Shown: positions 1-9,647 of the stretch, one piece after another
Layout: each line of letters opens with the position of its first letter
Numbering within the stretch: position 1 is the first letter of the stretch
Assembly: GCA_964035575.1 (NCBI GenBank)
Contig: OZ037855.1
Span: 1,116,001-1,180,000 of the forward strand
DNA length: 64,000 nt
Direction: 5' to 3'
Source of the DNA: Rhynchopus sp. YZ270_cl-10
Lineage: Eukaryota; Euglenozoa; Diplonemea; Diplonemida; Diplonemidae
Position numbers and translations under genes: made by a program
Notes under the pieces: generated by a model
Database searches by the model: none
Told to the model about the DNA's origin: nothing
The model's input: the letters and a program-made list of their open reading frames with translations, nothing else

Positions 1-1183
1 TCGCAGCATGTTTCAACCTTTATTTTTTGTGTTCTTTTTTTACCCTATAGCAGTAGACATCCAGCTAGTTTTGTTGTATTGCTTAGGAACGTACGTCCGA
101 TCAGGGAACGCTACATTTCCACAATGACGTAAGTTTGTCAAGCAAATACCCTTTTTTTTTTATCCAGAAACTAAATCCCTGTACTGTCGCCGGTGTTGAT
201 GTGGCGAATGGTATATTTATTTCTAGCTTCCTCTTTTGTTTCTTTTTCCTGTTCCACGTGACCAGTGAGGCACATAAGCCTTTCTGAAGTCACGCATTCT
301 TTCATCGGTATGCCTTGTGATCTCCTACAAACCCCCCTTTCTTTGGGACTACAGAGTCACACGTGTCCTACCCACGCAGTTGAGTCTCCTTGGGATCGAG
401 TGAGCTCAACGACAGTGGTAAACTGGACCCAGCACTTTGTGTGCCTTGGCATATTTTTTTTTATCGTTTCATAATTTGTTTCCGTGGGTACAACCCACCC
501 CATTCCTCCAAACATTGTTCGGTTGTCTTATTTTTTTTGTTGCATTTAGCAAGGTGTGCACAGAAACATTCGTGTTTCAAAAATATTTTTTTTTGTTTTC
601 ACGACAGTCTTGGCACGTCTTACGTACTTTTTCTCTTTTGTTTCTTTTTTTTTCTTTTCTACCTGCAAAACAACACAGTCCGAGGGTGTTCGATACCCCA
701 CGGAGTTTCACTGTTGCTTATCAGAAACGTTTTGCATCTCTTTTCCACCCATATTTCCCCCCTGTCAGAATGGCCCACTAGGCAGGGAAGAGACCTCGGT
801 CCCTTCCCTACCTAGTCCGTGGCCTGATTTTGCAACGAAAAATGGAAATGCCCCCTTCTACCCCAGTGTCTTTTTGTGATCACCTTATCACTTCTCCACT
901 ACTCCACTCACCACAACATTGCACCACACGGCCTGTACACCGAAAAAGCATCTGCGTTGCCTGTGGTGTTTGCGGGTGCCCCTCCAGCACGTTAACGGAT
1001 ATATTTTACAAGCTTTCTTTGGCCTCCTCTACATCCTGGAGCAATCAACGGTCACGACCAACACATCCCTACGGTGTTTGCACTGTTCCCCCCATTTTCC
1101 CCTGCCACAATACCTCTAGACCAACACAAAACACACATACACACACAAAGCGGCAAGCAGTTTGCCCGCAACCGTTCTTGTTG
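1..1183. other. Upstream spacer, no gene supported
   Basis: Pyrimidine-rich sequence with many T runs. Several frames stay open for 60-140 codons, but their translations are Phe/Leu/Ser-rich products of the T runs with no domain. The last ~60 bases are CA-rich and look like a leader for the gene starting at 1184. The frame of that gene is open back to about 830, so a longer N-terminus cannot be excluded. Confidence 0.5.
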
Positions 1184-3039
1184 ATGCGAGGGCGCTATGA
1201 CGTTGACTTCCAAGACGACTCTGTAAGCGAGGAGTGCACTAGCCCCGTCTCCACGATACAGGGCAACACCACCGCCACCCATGCCAACTCCGTTCGACCC
1301 CCACGCGCCAAGGCACCACCTTGCACCCAGGCGCTCCCAAATGAAAGCATGTGGGACACATCCCAGACCCTCCTGACGCCTTCGGATACACCACCAACAC
1401 GCCGGAAGGGGACGTCACCCATTCTCTTTACGAACAACGCCTTTTCGCCAGCTATGGAGCGTACGGTGTCACGCTCGCTGCCAGCCTCCTTTGGGGAAAG
1501 CAGTAGTGAGCATAAGGCGGCAACACCGGACCGAATATCGCCAAACCCTGTTGCATCGTCGTTGCAGCCGACCTCAGTGTTGAGCAGGCGCTTCCCGCAT
1601 AAGCTGCGGCTGGAAGCCCTGCCGCTGGCTGATCTAAAGAAACCGCTGGACCCCGTCACTGAGGACACCCCCGCAACCCCAGCAGCACCACCAGCAAAGA
1701 AGGGCGCGTGGAAGCCACGTCGCCGCATGCAGGCTGTCGTCATGGAGGAGCGTCCGCCTGCGTACTATGTGCACTACACTGCGACGAACAGATGCTACCC
1801 TGGGTTCGGTGCGTACGACGAAGGGACCCGCGCAAGCCGCAAAGCAATCGAGGACAGTGCCATGGCCAAGGCGCGTGATCCAGAAAGTCTGCGCCCAATA
1901 GGGTTTTCCGCCAGCGCACACCAGCTCTTCAAAACACGCAACCCAGAGGAGGCCATGCAGCGTCTCACTGCGGCCCTCCGCTCCCATACATTCGAGCTCC
2001 CCCCGACCAGCGAATCGTTGACACGAGAGGGCATCACCCCACAGGAGCTGAGTGAGACAAAGGCGACCTACTGGTTCAGCACACACGTCCCAGTACGGTC
2101 GACACCACAGAGCACCACGTACAAATGCACCTATCGAGGTACATCCCCCATCCGACATTACTTCATGAAAGTTGTGAAGAAGCAGGGCCTAACAAACTAC
2201 CAGTGGACGCAGTACTACTTGGAGCTGCAGGTGTTGAAGCAGCTTGGGCATGCATGCTGTGGAACCTGTGTTCGGTCGTTTCATTCAGCGGATGAGCTGC
2301 ACACTGTGGTGGGGACATATGTTGAGCAGGTGGCGTTGGTAGAGCGTATGCAGGATCGGATGACAGTTGCCTTTGTGTGCGACATTGTACAGCAGGTGGT
2401 AGGGGTGCTGAACCATTTGCACACTCATATTAAGGTTGCGTATGGGGGGCTGCGGGCACATAGCGTTATGGTGACTTTGAAGGGAAAGGTTCTGATTCTT
2501 GATTTTGAGGATGTGATCTGTTTGACAAACACTGCGCCCATCTCTGCATCCTTCCAAAGGGTGTCGCGTGGCACGCACCGTTCTGCAGCGCAGGCAGACG
2601 TGGCCAGCATAGGATGTCTCCTGCATCTTCTCCTCAACGGAAGCTTCCCCTCCACAGACGCTGTCCGCGGTGACACCGGCCTCGCCATCCCCATCCGCGG
2701 CACGACAAGCGAAGGCATCACCATGTCAGAGCTCCACAACGACCCATGGTTCACAGAGCCGCACACCGCATTTGTCAGCTGGGAGCCCCCAACAGAGGTG
2801 GCCGCATGGAGGGAGGATCTCAGGTATGTCTTTGGAACGTGTCATCGGAAGGTCTAGCATATTCATGCTACCTTTCTATAAGTTGCGTGTACTGCTTAGG
2901 GTCATCTTATAAAAATTTTCCATCAGTTTTGCGTTTTTTTTGAAGCAGAGGTGCTTCACTTCCTGCAAGAAATTTTAGTGTTTCTGTTGCAGGTGAGGTC
3001 GAGCGTGAGGACCAGTATAGTATCCGTTTCTCGCGTTGA
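1184..3039 (+). CDS. Pseudokinase with long disordered N-terminus (two exons)
   Basis: Predicted 576-residue protein from exons 1184-2823 and 2949-3039. Residues 1-300 are Ser/Thr/Pro-rich and probably disordered. From about residue 305 a protein-kinase-like fold can be traced: a lysine in FMKVVKK (residue 329) sits where the VAIK lysine is expected, a helix-rich region follows, the catalytic loop reads YGGLRAHSV instead of HRDLKxxN, and the DFG position reads DFE (440-442). The catalytic Asp is not recognisable and the Gly of DFG is replaced, so it is probably a catalytically dead scaffold or regulator. The ATG at 1184 was chosen because upstream sequence is leader-like; the frame also holds an ATG at 842. 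Without the intron the frame stops at 2857. Kinase-fold confidence is moderate; substrate and partner are unknown. Confidence 0.6.
2824..2948 (+). other. Candidate intron in pseudokinase gene
   Basis: Donor CAG|GTATGT at 2823/2824; acceptor after a T run, with tandem AAG and CAG acceptors ending at 2945 and 2948 (NAGNAG type, one-codon difference). Splicing in phase 2 opens a 30-codon exon to a TGA at 3037. The intron contains a degenerate family-A hairpin 3' half. Confidence 0.55.
2880..2911 (+). repeat. Mini-hairpin A, degenerate, inside intron
   Basis: Only the 3' half is clear: GCTTAGGGTCATCTTATAAA followed by a T-rich run. It lies within the candidate intron at 2824-2948. Confidence 0.4.
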
Positions 3040-3467
3040 GGAGTCAGCAAAAAAATAGTGTAACATCTCGACAGCTCCACGTAGTTAGCTTATTTGGGGG
3101 CCTTCGGGGGGGTTTTTTTTTGTGGGTGTAAATATTTTTTTCATAATCGTTTTGTACCACAAAAACCACCCACAGAAACGGCTTCGATAAGGTAGTGAGC
3201 ATCCTCTTCCCGCACAACTCGCAAGCGTCTTCATAATGTCAACTGAAGGAACCCCCAAAATCCCCCCTCCTGCTTGGACATCAAGCAATACAATATATTA
3301 CTAAAAAACCGACATCTCTCTTCCTGTGCAATTACCCCCTCCCTTTTGTCGTTGTTGTTGCCTGTATCCTAGCTCTACGGACAAAAACATAGTACCGCCC
3401 CTTGAAAAGATGTCGTGTTACGTTCCCCCCTGAGTTTGTTAATGTTTTACGGTTTGTTTTTTTTTTA
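3040..3467. other. Intergenic spacer
   Basis: Homopolymer-rich sequence after the pseudokinase stop. Nothing beyond G-rich and T-rich tracts is supported here; it leads into a dense hairpin cluster at 3468-4750. Confidence 0.5.
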
Positions 3468-3498
3468 AAGAGATGTGCACAACGAGCGTTCATTCTCT
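3468..3498 (+). repeat. Mini-hairpin B (degenerate)
   Basis: AGATGTGCACAACGAGCGTT then CATTCT: outer arms AGATG and CATTCT, loop with ACGAG. T-rich flanks. Confidence 0.4.
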
Positions 3499-3515
3499 AA
3501 AGTGTTTTATTTGAA

Positions 3516-3575
3516 AAATTGTTGGAGTGTAGTTGCCCTCGGTTGTGTTGCCACCGTTGTGCAATCTCCACTTTC
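3516..3575 (-). repeat. Mini-hairpin D, the only minus-strand copy seen
   Basis: Reverse complement has GTGGAGATTGC at the start, then GAGGGCAACTACACTCCAACA and an A-rich end. It is the same D family as 4961 and 18880, but inverted relative to all other mini-hairpins. Confidence 0.65.
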
Positions 3576-3603
3576 AATATTTTACGATACCAAAAATATG
3601 ATC

Positions 3604-3639
3604 AAGGTGACTAAGCACGAGAGGCTTGGATCCCATCTT
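3604..3639 (+). repeat. Mini-hairpin A
   Basis: Outer arm AAGGTG pairs with CATCTT (one G-T wobble). Loop ACGAGAG between TAAGC and GCTTG. Followed by a T-rich run. Confidence 0.7.
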
Positions 3640-3680
3640 ACTCATTCTATAATTTTTTCTTCTCTATTTTTTTCCGGTGA

Positions 3681-3712
3681 TTTGCGTCCGCAGAGGCGTT
3701 TTCACCCTCTTC
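3681..3712 (+). repeat. Mini-hairpin C
   Basis: TGCGTCCGCAGAGGCG core with CGTC/GGCG stem and the GAGGC motif; T-rich before and after. Confidence 0.55.
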
Positions 3713-4116
3713 TAAAAAAAATCTTCCAATTTTGCTTTTTCTCATGATTTCTGTTCTCTTGAATTGAAAAGTATATTGTATGCAAGTGTGCTTTCTTTCA
3801 TTTCTCCAAAGTTCCCCGACTCTCATTTCTTTGCCACATTCAAGGATCGAGGCGTGCTGTCTGCAACAAAGAGGCCTTTCTAACCTTTTGGGTAGCCTGG
3901 TACAGAACCCTTCCTTTCTTTTGACACATGGTGATAGTCGATATGGAACACACAAAACACGGAAAATGAACAGGCATTGTGGGGGGAGGGAGGGGGGGAT
4001 TCTTGTAAGCGCATCCGTTTCGTTAACACTTAAAGTTTATTTTTTTAAAATGTGTGCAGATGTACATAGTCTTTTTCTTATTTTTACCTGCAAAAGTGGT
4101 GTTAGCACGTTTTTTG

Positions 4117-4150
4117 TAGGTGACCAAACACGAGAGGCCCAGGTTCATGT
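4117..4150 (+). repeat. Mini-hairpin A
   Basis: AGGTGACCAAACACGAGAGG then CCCAGGTTCATG. Loop ACGAGAG retained, inner stem weakened; downstream TATAAACTTTTC tail typical of family A. Confidence 0.6.
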
Positions 4151-4172
4151 TTATAAACTTTTCTTTTTTCTT

Positions 4173-4203
4173 TGGTGACTAAGCATATGAAGCTTAAGTC
4201 ATT
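4173..4203 (+). repeat. Mini-hairpin A, tandem with previous
   Basis: Inner stem TAAGC/GCTTA around ATATGAA. It starts only 22 bases after the preceding copy, so two copies share the same T-rich tail. Confidence 0.6.
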
Positions 4204-4409
4204 TTTCCTTTCTCTCCTATACTTACTTGGGTCTCGTGTGGCACATTCGTGCGTTCGTCGTCTCGCTAACCCAGGGACAAAGATATTCCTGAATCGGGGT
4301 CTGGGATCCCGAAAGTGTTTTTGGTCGCGAAAAGCGCGCTGAAGGGGTTTGCTAGAAAGTAGGCAGATTTGGGAATATGCCAAGACGTGTTGCTTGTATC
4401 TGTTTCTTT

Positions 4410-4446
4410 TGGATGTATGTCACGAGAGGCGTATTTATCGTTCAAA
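4410..4446 (+). repeat. Mini-hairpin B
   Basis: GGATGTATGTCACGAGAGGC then GTATTTATCGTTCAA. Loop region ACGAGAGGC is conserved; the outer stem carries changes on both sides. Confidence 0.55.
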
Positions 4447-4711
4447 TGGTCTCTTTCCCCCCCACTCGGATGCGCTCCTTCAGAGTGATTTTAGTGTCCA
4501 AGTTTTCTCGTTGTAAAGCTTGGTTTGGAATAGTGCACACCTGTTGTGTTCCACTTTGGAAGTGACTTCAAAATGTGTCCAATGAGGCCGTTTCGTCCTT
4601 TGCAAAAAAAAGAAATGAAAAAAAAAGAAAAGAAAAAAAAAAAGAAAACATTGTTCTTTGAAGATTTGTCGTGCCCAAAGGCTCCGTTCATCTTTCATTT
4701 AAGTTTTCTGT

Positions 4712-4748
4712 TAAGATGTGTGCACGAGAGACACATTCATCTTTCAAG
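4712..4748 (+). repeat. Mini-hairpin B
   Basis: Outer arm AAGATG pairs with CATCTT; inner TGTGT pairs with ACACA; ACGAGAG in the loop; TTTCAAG tail then T-rich. Confidence 0.7.
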
Positions 4749-4960
4749 TTTTTACTTTTTTTTTTCTTTTGAAATTGTTCGCAGTGTAGTCGTCCACCAT
4801 ACTGGCCACCTATTTTGTATGTTCACCCCCTTTAACATATTTCTCAATTGCCAAAGAAAACAAAACAAAAGGAAAAGAAAAAAAGCCCCACAGCTCAGCC
4901 ACAGTCCTCTAACATTGCGGTTCCCTCCCCTGATGCTCAAAAAACAAAAAATGTTGGAAA

Positions 4961-5024
4961 ATGGAGGTTGCACAACTGTGTCAACATAACTGAAGCAAGT
5001 AACCCAACAATTTATAAAAAAAAA
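4961..5024 (+). repeat. Mini-hairpin D
   Basis: TGGAGGTTGCACAACTGTG then GTCAACATAACTGAAGCAAG, CCCAACAATTTAT and an A run. Same plan as the copy at 18880. Confidence 0.65.
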
Positions 5025-5100
5025 TGAGATTATTTCCCCCCCTTCTGTGGTGTGGCACGTTCAGCAGCTTTTGGCATACATTTGTACTACATACGAAGTA

Positions 5101-5195
5101 CTGTATTCGTACAAATTGTCGTAATAATGTTCGACCTTTCAACGATTTTTATGGAAGTTCAACCTTTTTTAATGTAATAATTTGTCCGAATACGG
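5101..5195. mobile_element. MITE, TA-flanked, CCGTATTCGTAC ends
   Basis: Short foldback element with ends CTGTATTCGTACAAATTGTC and (reverse complement) CCGTATTCGGACAAATTATT, flanked by TA on both sides (5099-5100, 5196-5197). A second copy lies at 47259-47362. TA duplication suggests a Tc1/mariner-type mobiliser; no coding capacity. Confidence 0.65.
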
Positions 5196-5197
5196 TA

Positions 5198-5784
5198 CAT
5201 AAAAATTGACTTAACCCATGGAACACTGAAAACCCAAGTTGTGTCGTCACACTCCACATGCCGTTGGTAGTCCCTGAGGTGTCACCTTCCAGTTGAACTC
5301 ATTTCCCCTAATGCCTTTTTTCATCCCAAAAACACCGTAACTTTAGTGGTTGCTGCTGGAGACGTTTGGGAGTAAAGGGGGTTCTAGTCAACTCTAAACA
5401 CCCTTTTTTTTTCATGACGCGACCTAAATTCTTCCAAAGCGTCCAAAGATATCATCGTTTCCAGGATTTGACAAAAGGGTTTCGAAAGGAATTTTTCAAA
5501 AGCCTATTAGGCGTCAGTGTTCTATGAGTTAATTTTTGGGGCGTGCCACACCAATCTGCAATATTTTTTTTTTTTAAAGCAGAACAATAGCGTGCGTTTA
5601 GGGTGAGGTGGGGGTTTCAGGTAAACCAATTCTATGTGCGTGGTGTATTGTTTTAAAGTATGTTGCGCGTGAGTGTGTTTTTTAAATGTTACCCATTTGT
5701 TATTGAAGCTTTTTCTCTTCTCTCTCTCCCTGTGTTATTTTATTATTTGTTAGTTAACTCCGTGTTAAGTGGCTAATATCACAA
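5198..5784. other. Intergenic spacer
   Basis: AT-rich with T runs; no gene, repeat copy or stable hairpin that I can support. Confidence 0.4.
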
Positions 5785-5816
5785 AAGGTGGCTAAGCGAG
5801 AAGCCTGGTTCATCTT
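5785..5816 (+). repeat. Mini-hairpin A
   Basis: AAGGTGGCTAAGCGAGAAGC then CTGGTTCATCTT. Outer stem intact; loop shortened. Confidence 0.6.
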
Positions 5817-6153
5817 CCAAACCCCCCCTTTTCGAGAGGAGCATTCATCTTTGACTGAGTTTTTCCCCCTCTCTCTCATTTTTTTTTTTCTCTTCCCAGA
5901 TGCATTCAGCGGATAAGTTAGCTTTTTTTTTCTGTCAAATCCCGGTTTTTCCGGGGGGTTTCCGGTTTTTCCCACAGAAATAATGATGAAAATCCACAAA
6001 AAACGCCACCCACTCCAAAATTCTATTCCCCAGGTGGCTTAAACCCACGTGCTCTTTGAATGGCTTTTTCTGACTTCCATAGCCAGTGTTTGTGCGGCAC
6101 AAAGATCTGCCAGGGGGAGGTAACTAAGGCGTCGCCCTTCGACAATAAACGCG

Positions 6154-6362
6154 TTAATTTTCTCTTTCCAGCAGCTCCTTCGGTGTCCCATCTTCCGTCA
6201 CAATCCCTTCCACCGACTGCAGAAGATACTCCCGCAGTTTGTCATCCCCCGAGCTTGTTGCTCAATGGATCTTTCACCAACTTGAGTTTCGAAAACAGCC
6301 TTTCGACGGAGCAGGTGGTTAGTGGGATCAAGAGACAGATTAACACAATCCGGGTTGTTTGG
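6154..6362 (-). pseudogene. hAT transposase C-terminal fragment
   Basis: On the minus strand the end of a hAT-family transposase (cut-and-paste DNA transposon) can be read: SVERLFSKLKLVKD, the signature of the hAT C-terminal dimerisation domain, followed about 7 codons later, after a one-base frame change at a G run, by DDKLREYLLQSVEGIV and a TAA at 6154-6156. The rest of the gene is not recognisable. A hAT-like terminus CAGGGGG lies at 6111, just past the stop, where a 3' end is expected. I could not find the partner end or an 8-bp duplication. A decayed relic; family call good, boundaries uncertain. Confidence 0.6.
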
Positions 6363-6908
6363 GTGTGCTTTATAATGTTAACCTGAACCTTCAGGAACGT
6401 ACGTATTCCGGGTCAAAGGACCGACCTTAAGGGAAAAAACCCGAAAAATCCGGTTTTCAAGAAAACCGGAAAACCGTGTCAAACTTAACCCCTGGATGCA
6501 TTGTTCACCCAACCGTTTCTATCTTTCCAGTAATGTATTTTCTTTTTTGTGTATATTTGCCACAGAAATAATTTCACGACTTTTGTGTTGCTAAAAACCT
6601 CTTAACACAGTAGGTGATGTGGTGCGATGCACATCTACGATCTTTTTGCCTGCATGCTCCCACACCTACTTCATCTTTTCTCTCTCTATGAAATAGAGAA
6701 AACACAAACATAAGTTAATTCAATGTTTTTGTTTCTGTTTTTTTTGGCCACAAAAAATATAATAGTGTGACCTGAAAGAAAACCAAATTATCTGTCTAAG
6801 CATTGCATTGCTCACTGTTTTGAAGAAAACTGGCGTGTTTCGCTTTTTTCCAGCAGTCCTGAATATCAGGTGGAGGACAAAGGGATTTGAGGAATTCTTT
6901 TTTTAAAT
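6363..6908. other. Spacer with decayed repeat
   Basis: Contains CCGGTTTTC/GAAAACCGG inverted tracts at 6430-6476, similar to CCGGTTTTTCC tracts at 5940-5975 on the other side of the hAT relic; possibly remnants of one element. No gene. Confidence 0.35.
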
Positions 6909-6940
6909 AGGTGACTGAACATATGAGGTTCAGATCATCT
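6909..6940 (+). repeat. Mini-hairpin A with compensated stem
   Basis: Inner stem is CTGAAC/GTTCAG instead of the usual CTAAGC/GCTTAG, so both strands changed together; loop ATATGAG; outer AGGTG/CATCT. Confidence 0.75.
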
Positions 6941-7001
6941 CACAAAGCGTGGTGTGATAATGACAGTGTCATAAAATGACTACACACCCAACACCCTTTT
7001 C

Positions 7002-7036
7002 AAGGTAGCTAGGCATACGAGGCTTAGGCACATCTT
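7002..7036 (+). repeat. Mini-hairpin A
   Basis: Inner stem CTAGGC/GCTTAG (one G-T wobble), loop ATACGAG, outer AAGGT/ATCTT. Confidence 0.7.
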
Positions 7037-7332
7037 GTCCGTATTTTTGTTTTTTTTTTTTTGTTGAACACCCTTGTGTGCTTTCTCTTTGAATGGAAAG
7101 CATGCGAAAACTGGTTTTTTTATTTTACGTTGTCAGATGCTAGACAACGCAACTGCCCTTTTCAGGTAGTGTATTTGGCAAGCGATTGCTAAACACACCT
7201 GGTCACGGTGCGGAATTGAACCACTCATAGAATAATATTGTTGTTTGGCCGTTTTTAACAAAGCAAATGGGGGGGGAAATATGTGGAAAAAAAGCCCCCC
7301 CAAAAAAAAAAACAAAAATGTGAGGGAAAATC

Positions 7333-8494
7333 ATACATTGAAATCCCCGGGAGTCGCGGAGACTCTCCGCTGGTGTTTTCGAGAGTTTTAGCGATTAAAA
7401 AAAAAGAAAAAAAATTCGCGATTAATCGCGAATTTGTGAAAAACTCTCGAAAACTCTCCAATTTAAAAAAAAAACTCTCCAAAACTCTCCAAAACTCTCC
7501 AAAACTCTCCAAAACTCTCCAAAACTCTCCAAAACTCTCCAAAACTCTCCAAAACTCTCCAAAACTCTCCAAAACTCTCCAATACTCCCCGATTTAAAAA
7601 AAATACTCTCGAAAACTCTCCAATTTATAAAATAAAAATTGCGATTAATCGCGAATTTATGAAAAAATCTCGAAAACTGGGTCATCTATGAACGGGGAGA
7701 GATTTTTTCACAAGCTCTCACTACGTTCCGAGGGGGTTTTTGTACTTTAGTGGTGTGGCTGGCAACATGTATTCTGTGGTGGTCAAAAGTGCAATGTTCC
7801 TTCTCCAATGGATTTATTGGGTGTACTGCTATACTGGGACAATATGGTCAGATCACTCTTCAAACCACCTGGAAAAGTGCACGGCATCTAAAAATTTCCG
7901 CCTGCGGCGGGAAGCCCTCGACCCGTTTTCACCCTTTTCTTGTTCCTTATCCCCATATTTAAAATAGCCCTGCTTACATGTGGTGGTATGCTTCCCTGCT
8001 GGTATGGTGTACCATTTTGCGCCCAGAGTAATTTAGGCGTAATTATATCTTAAACAGGTGTGGATAATTCCCAAGCGCGGAATTAACCCGTCGCATTTGT
8101 GATCGACCTGTGGGCTCGTTTGCTCATGTCCGCCACCACTGTGCCGCCTAAAGCCGCGAGGCTTATCACCCCTCTGTCGTGGTGGGTGCATTTTGCGAAT
8201 CAATCGGTAGGTGTAATGTGAGTACGTAGACTGAACGTGTGCCCAGGTAGGCACAGGTCAGATGCGGATAGCACCAGGTGTGCACGGTTGTGTTTGGGGT
8301 AAAATGCTACAAAAAATCGCGATTTTACTCCCGGGGATTAATCGCGAATTTTGTCGCGATTAATCGCGAAAACTCTCCGTAAAAAAAAAAAAAACACTCT
8401 CGAAAACTCTCGAAACCAAAAAAACACTCACGGGGAGTTCGTTTTTTTTGATTTTTTGCCAAACTCCCCGTGACTCCCCGGGATTTCAATGTAT
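7333..8494. mobile_element. 1.16 kb element with long inverted ends
   Basis: Both ends read inward as ATACATTGAAATCCC then GGGAGTC, with a GCGATTAATCGC palindrome and CTCTCGAAAACTCTC blocks further in, on both arms. The flanks GGAAAATC (7325-7332) and GGAAAATA (8495-8502) look like an 8-bp target duplication with one change. The left arm has an expanded 10-bp tandem array. The interior (7690-8310) has 60-75-codon frames at 7740-7967 and 8033-8254, with no recognisable product. Non-autonomous DNA element; superfamily unknown. Confidence 0.6.
7470..7580. repeat. 10-bp tandem array AAAACTCTCC
   Basis: About 11 copies, inside the left arm of the 7333-8494 element. Open frames across it encode repeats only and are not genes. 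Confidence 0.8.
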
Positions 8495-8624
8495 GGAAAA
8501 TAAAGAAAGCAAAACAAAAAAAAATAGGACAAAAACCTAGCCTCTCTCGGGTGGACATTGTTGTGTACCTGTGTCTTAGTTTTTAGGGGTAAGGACATTC
8601 TGGTACCCCCAAGTTTGACTTTTG

Positions 8625-8830
8625 GACAATTCAGACCCACAAGGTTTACGATAAAGACAGTTCAAACCCACAAGGTTTACGATAAAGACACTTCAGAACC
8701 ACAAGGTTTGCATTTTGGACAGTTCAACCCCACAAGGTTTGCACTTTGGACAGTTCAGACCTTGTGGGTCTGAACTGTCCAAAATGCAAACCTTGTGGTT
8801 CTGAAGTGTCCAAAAGTCAAACCTTGTTCG
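8625..8830. repeat. 31-33-bp repeat units, inverted midway
   Basis: Units built from ACCCACAAGGTTT joined to either ACGATAAAGACA or GCATTTTGGACA and CAGTTCAG. Orientation flips near 8762 at a palindrome around TTGTGG. The same unit set recurs inverted at 11025-11270. Confidence 0.7.
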
Positions 8831-8910
8831 TGTTTTCTTCTTCTAAGGTGCTTGCTCTCCATACCTAGACCCTCGAATTTTTTTTCTTGACCCCATACAT
8901 ATGGGTGCAT

Positions 8911-8983
8911 TTCGACGATTTGAGGCCATTCAAAGCAAAAGTTGGCACTTTTGAGCATCTGCGGGGGTCTAAAACACGGTTTT
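8911..8983 (-). repeat. Module M copy 1
   Basis: A ~70-bp dispersed module: TTTTAGACCCCC, AGATGCTCAAAAGTGCCAA, TGGCCTCAAATCGTCGAAAT on the minus strand. Six copies in the window, always beside other modules. Confidence 0.75.
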
Positions 8984-9037
8984 ATCCACGCGCGTGAAGC
9001 TTTATTTTCCTCGCCCACCCAAAAGTACGTGGAGGGG

Positions 9038-9092
9038 TGTGAAAATAAAATTTTTATTTTCACCCTGTGAAAATAAAAATTTTATTTTCACC
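9038..9092. repeat. Two tandem perfect AT-rich palindromes
   Basis: GTGAAAATAAAA followed by TTTTATTTTCAC occurs twice in a row, each a near-perfect 12-bp-arm hairpin. Lies in the insert that separates the left palindrome arm from its partner. Confidence 0.7.
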
Positions 9093-9265
9093 GTTTTTTT
9101 TCACCCGTCTTAAGCCCCCAAACACCCCCAAACTCACCCTATTTTTTTCGAGTTTTTTTTTTCCCCAGGGTATCTGGACTGGGGTGGGGGGACGGGGCGT
9201 GCATGGTGGTAGCTACAAACTTGTTGGAGTAGCCCTCGAGCTGTGTCAGCGGAGGTAATATATTT

Positions 9266-9330
9266 TAGGGTAAATTGCGATAGCACGTACAAAAAGTGTG
9301 CGTGTTATCGCGAACAAAAACGTACGTGTT
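9266..9330. repeat. Module T copy 1
   Basis: AGCACGTACAAAAAGTGTGC then GTGTTATCGCG and ACGTACGTG: imperfect inverted repeats of GATAACACGTA. Sits just before a short GTAC array and the left end of repeat R, as at 32331. Confidence 0.65.
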
Positions 9331-9356
9331 TTCCCCAGGTACCCAGTACCAGTACC

Positions 9357-9590
9357 CCCAATGACATAACGAAGTATCGCTTGAAAGTATCGTTCAATAA
9401 CCTTGGGTGTGCAGGTGAAGTAGGACACACAAGGTATATCAAACGATAAATCAATCAGATAAACGTTACATCATTGGAAAATTGTTGGCACCGCCGCCCT
9501 GTCTTCGTATTTAGTACGTCGACAGGCCAAACAGCGTTGGGCTCAGAAGAAGCGGTGCAAGACACTGGAGATCCACACTACAGGTCTCAC
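9357..9590 (+). repeat. Repeat R, 5' part
   Basis: Starts CAATGACATAACGAAGTATC and continues through AAACGATAAATCAATCAG and CTGTCTTCGTATTTAGTACG. Truncated about 235 bp in. A short GTACC tract abuts the start. Confidence 0.75.
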
Positions 9591-9647
9591 ACGACACTTG
9601 GGCGGGCTCGGAAAATAAAGCTTCACACTTATGGATAAAATTATGTC

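Larger units (their letters stand above)
8578..8985 (+). repeat. Left arm of interrupted 2.7 kb palindrome
   Basis: Matches 10855-11290 in inverted orientation, from AGGGGTAAGGACATTCTGG at the outer end through 31-33-bp repeat units to module M at the inner end (TCTAAAACACGG). Confidence 0.75.

Noticed and set aside
830-1183. N-terminal extension of the pseudokinase frame
   Set aside because: Composition and the CA-rich run before 1184 look like leader sequence; kept as a possibility only.
3604-3639. Family A as a tRNA-derived SINE
   Set aside because: GGTGACTAAGC and GGTTCATC recall A and B boxes, but spacing is far too short, the hairpin geometry is not tRNA-like, and stems co-vary.
7200-7250. 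tRNA gene suggested by GGTTCAATTCC on the minus strand
   Set aside because: Only a B-box-like string; no acceptor, anticodon or D arm can be folded. Similar isolated strings at 17256, 42822, 46060 and 51318 were rejected for the same reason.
8625-8830. CRISPR-like array of 31-33-bp units
   Set aside because: No unique spacers: both halves recur, orientation flips inside, and the setting is eukaryotic.
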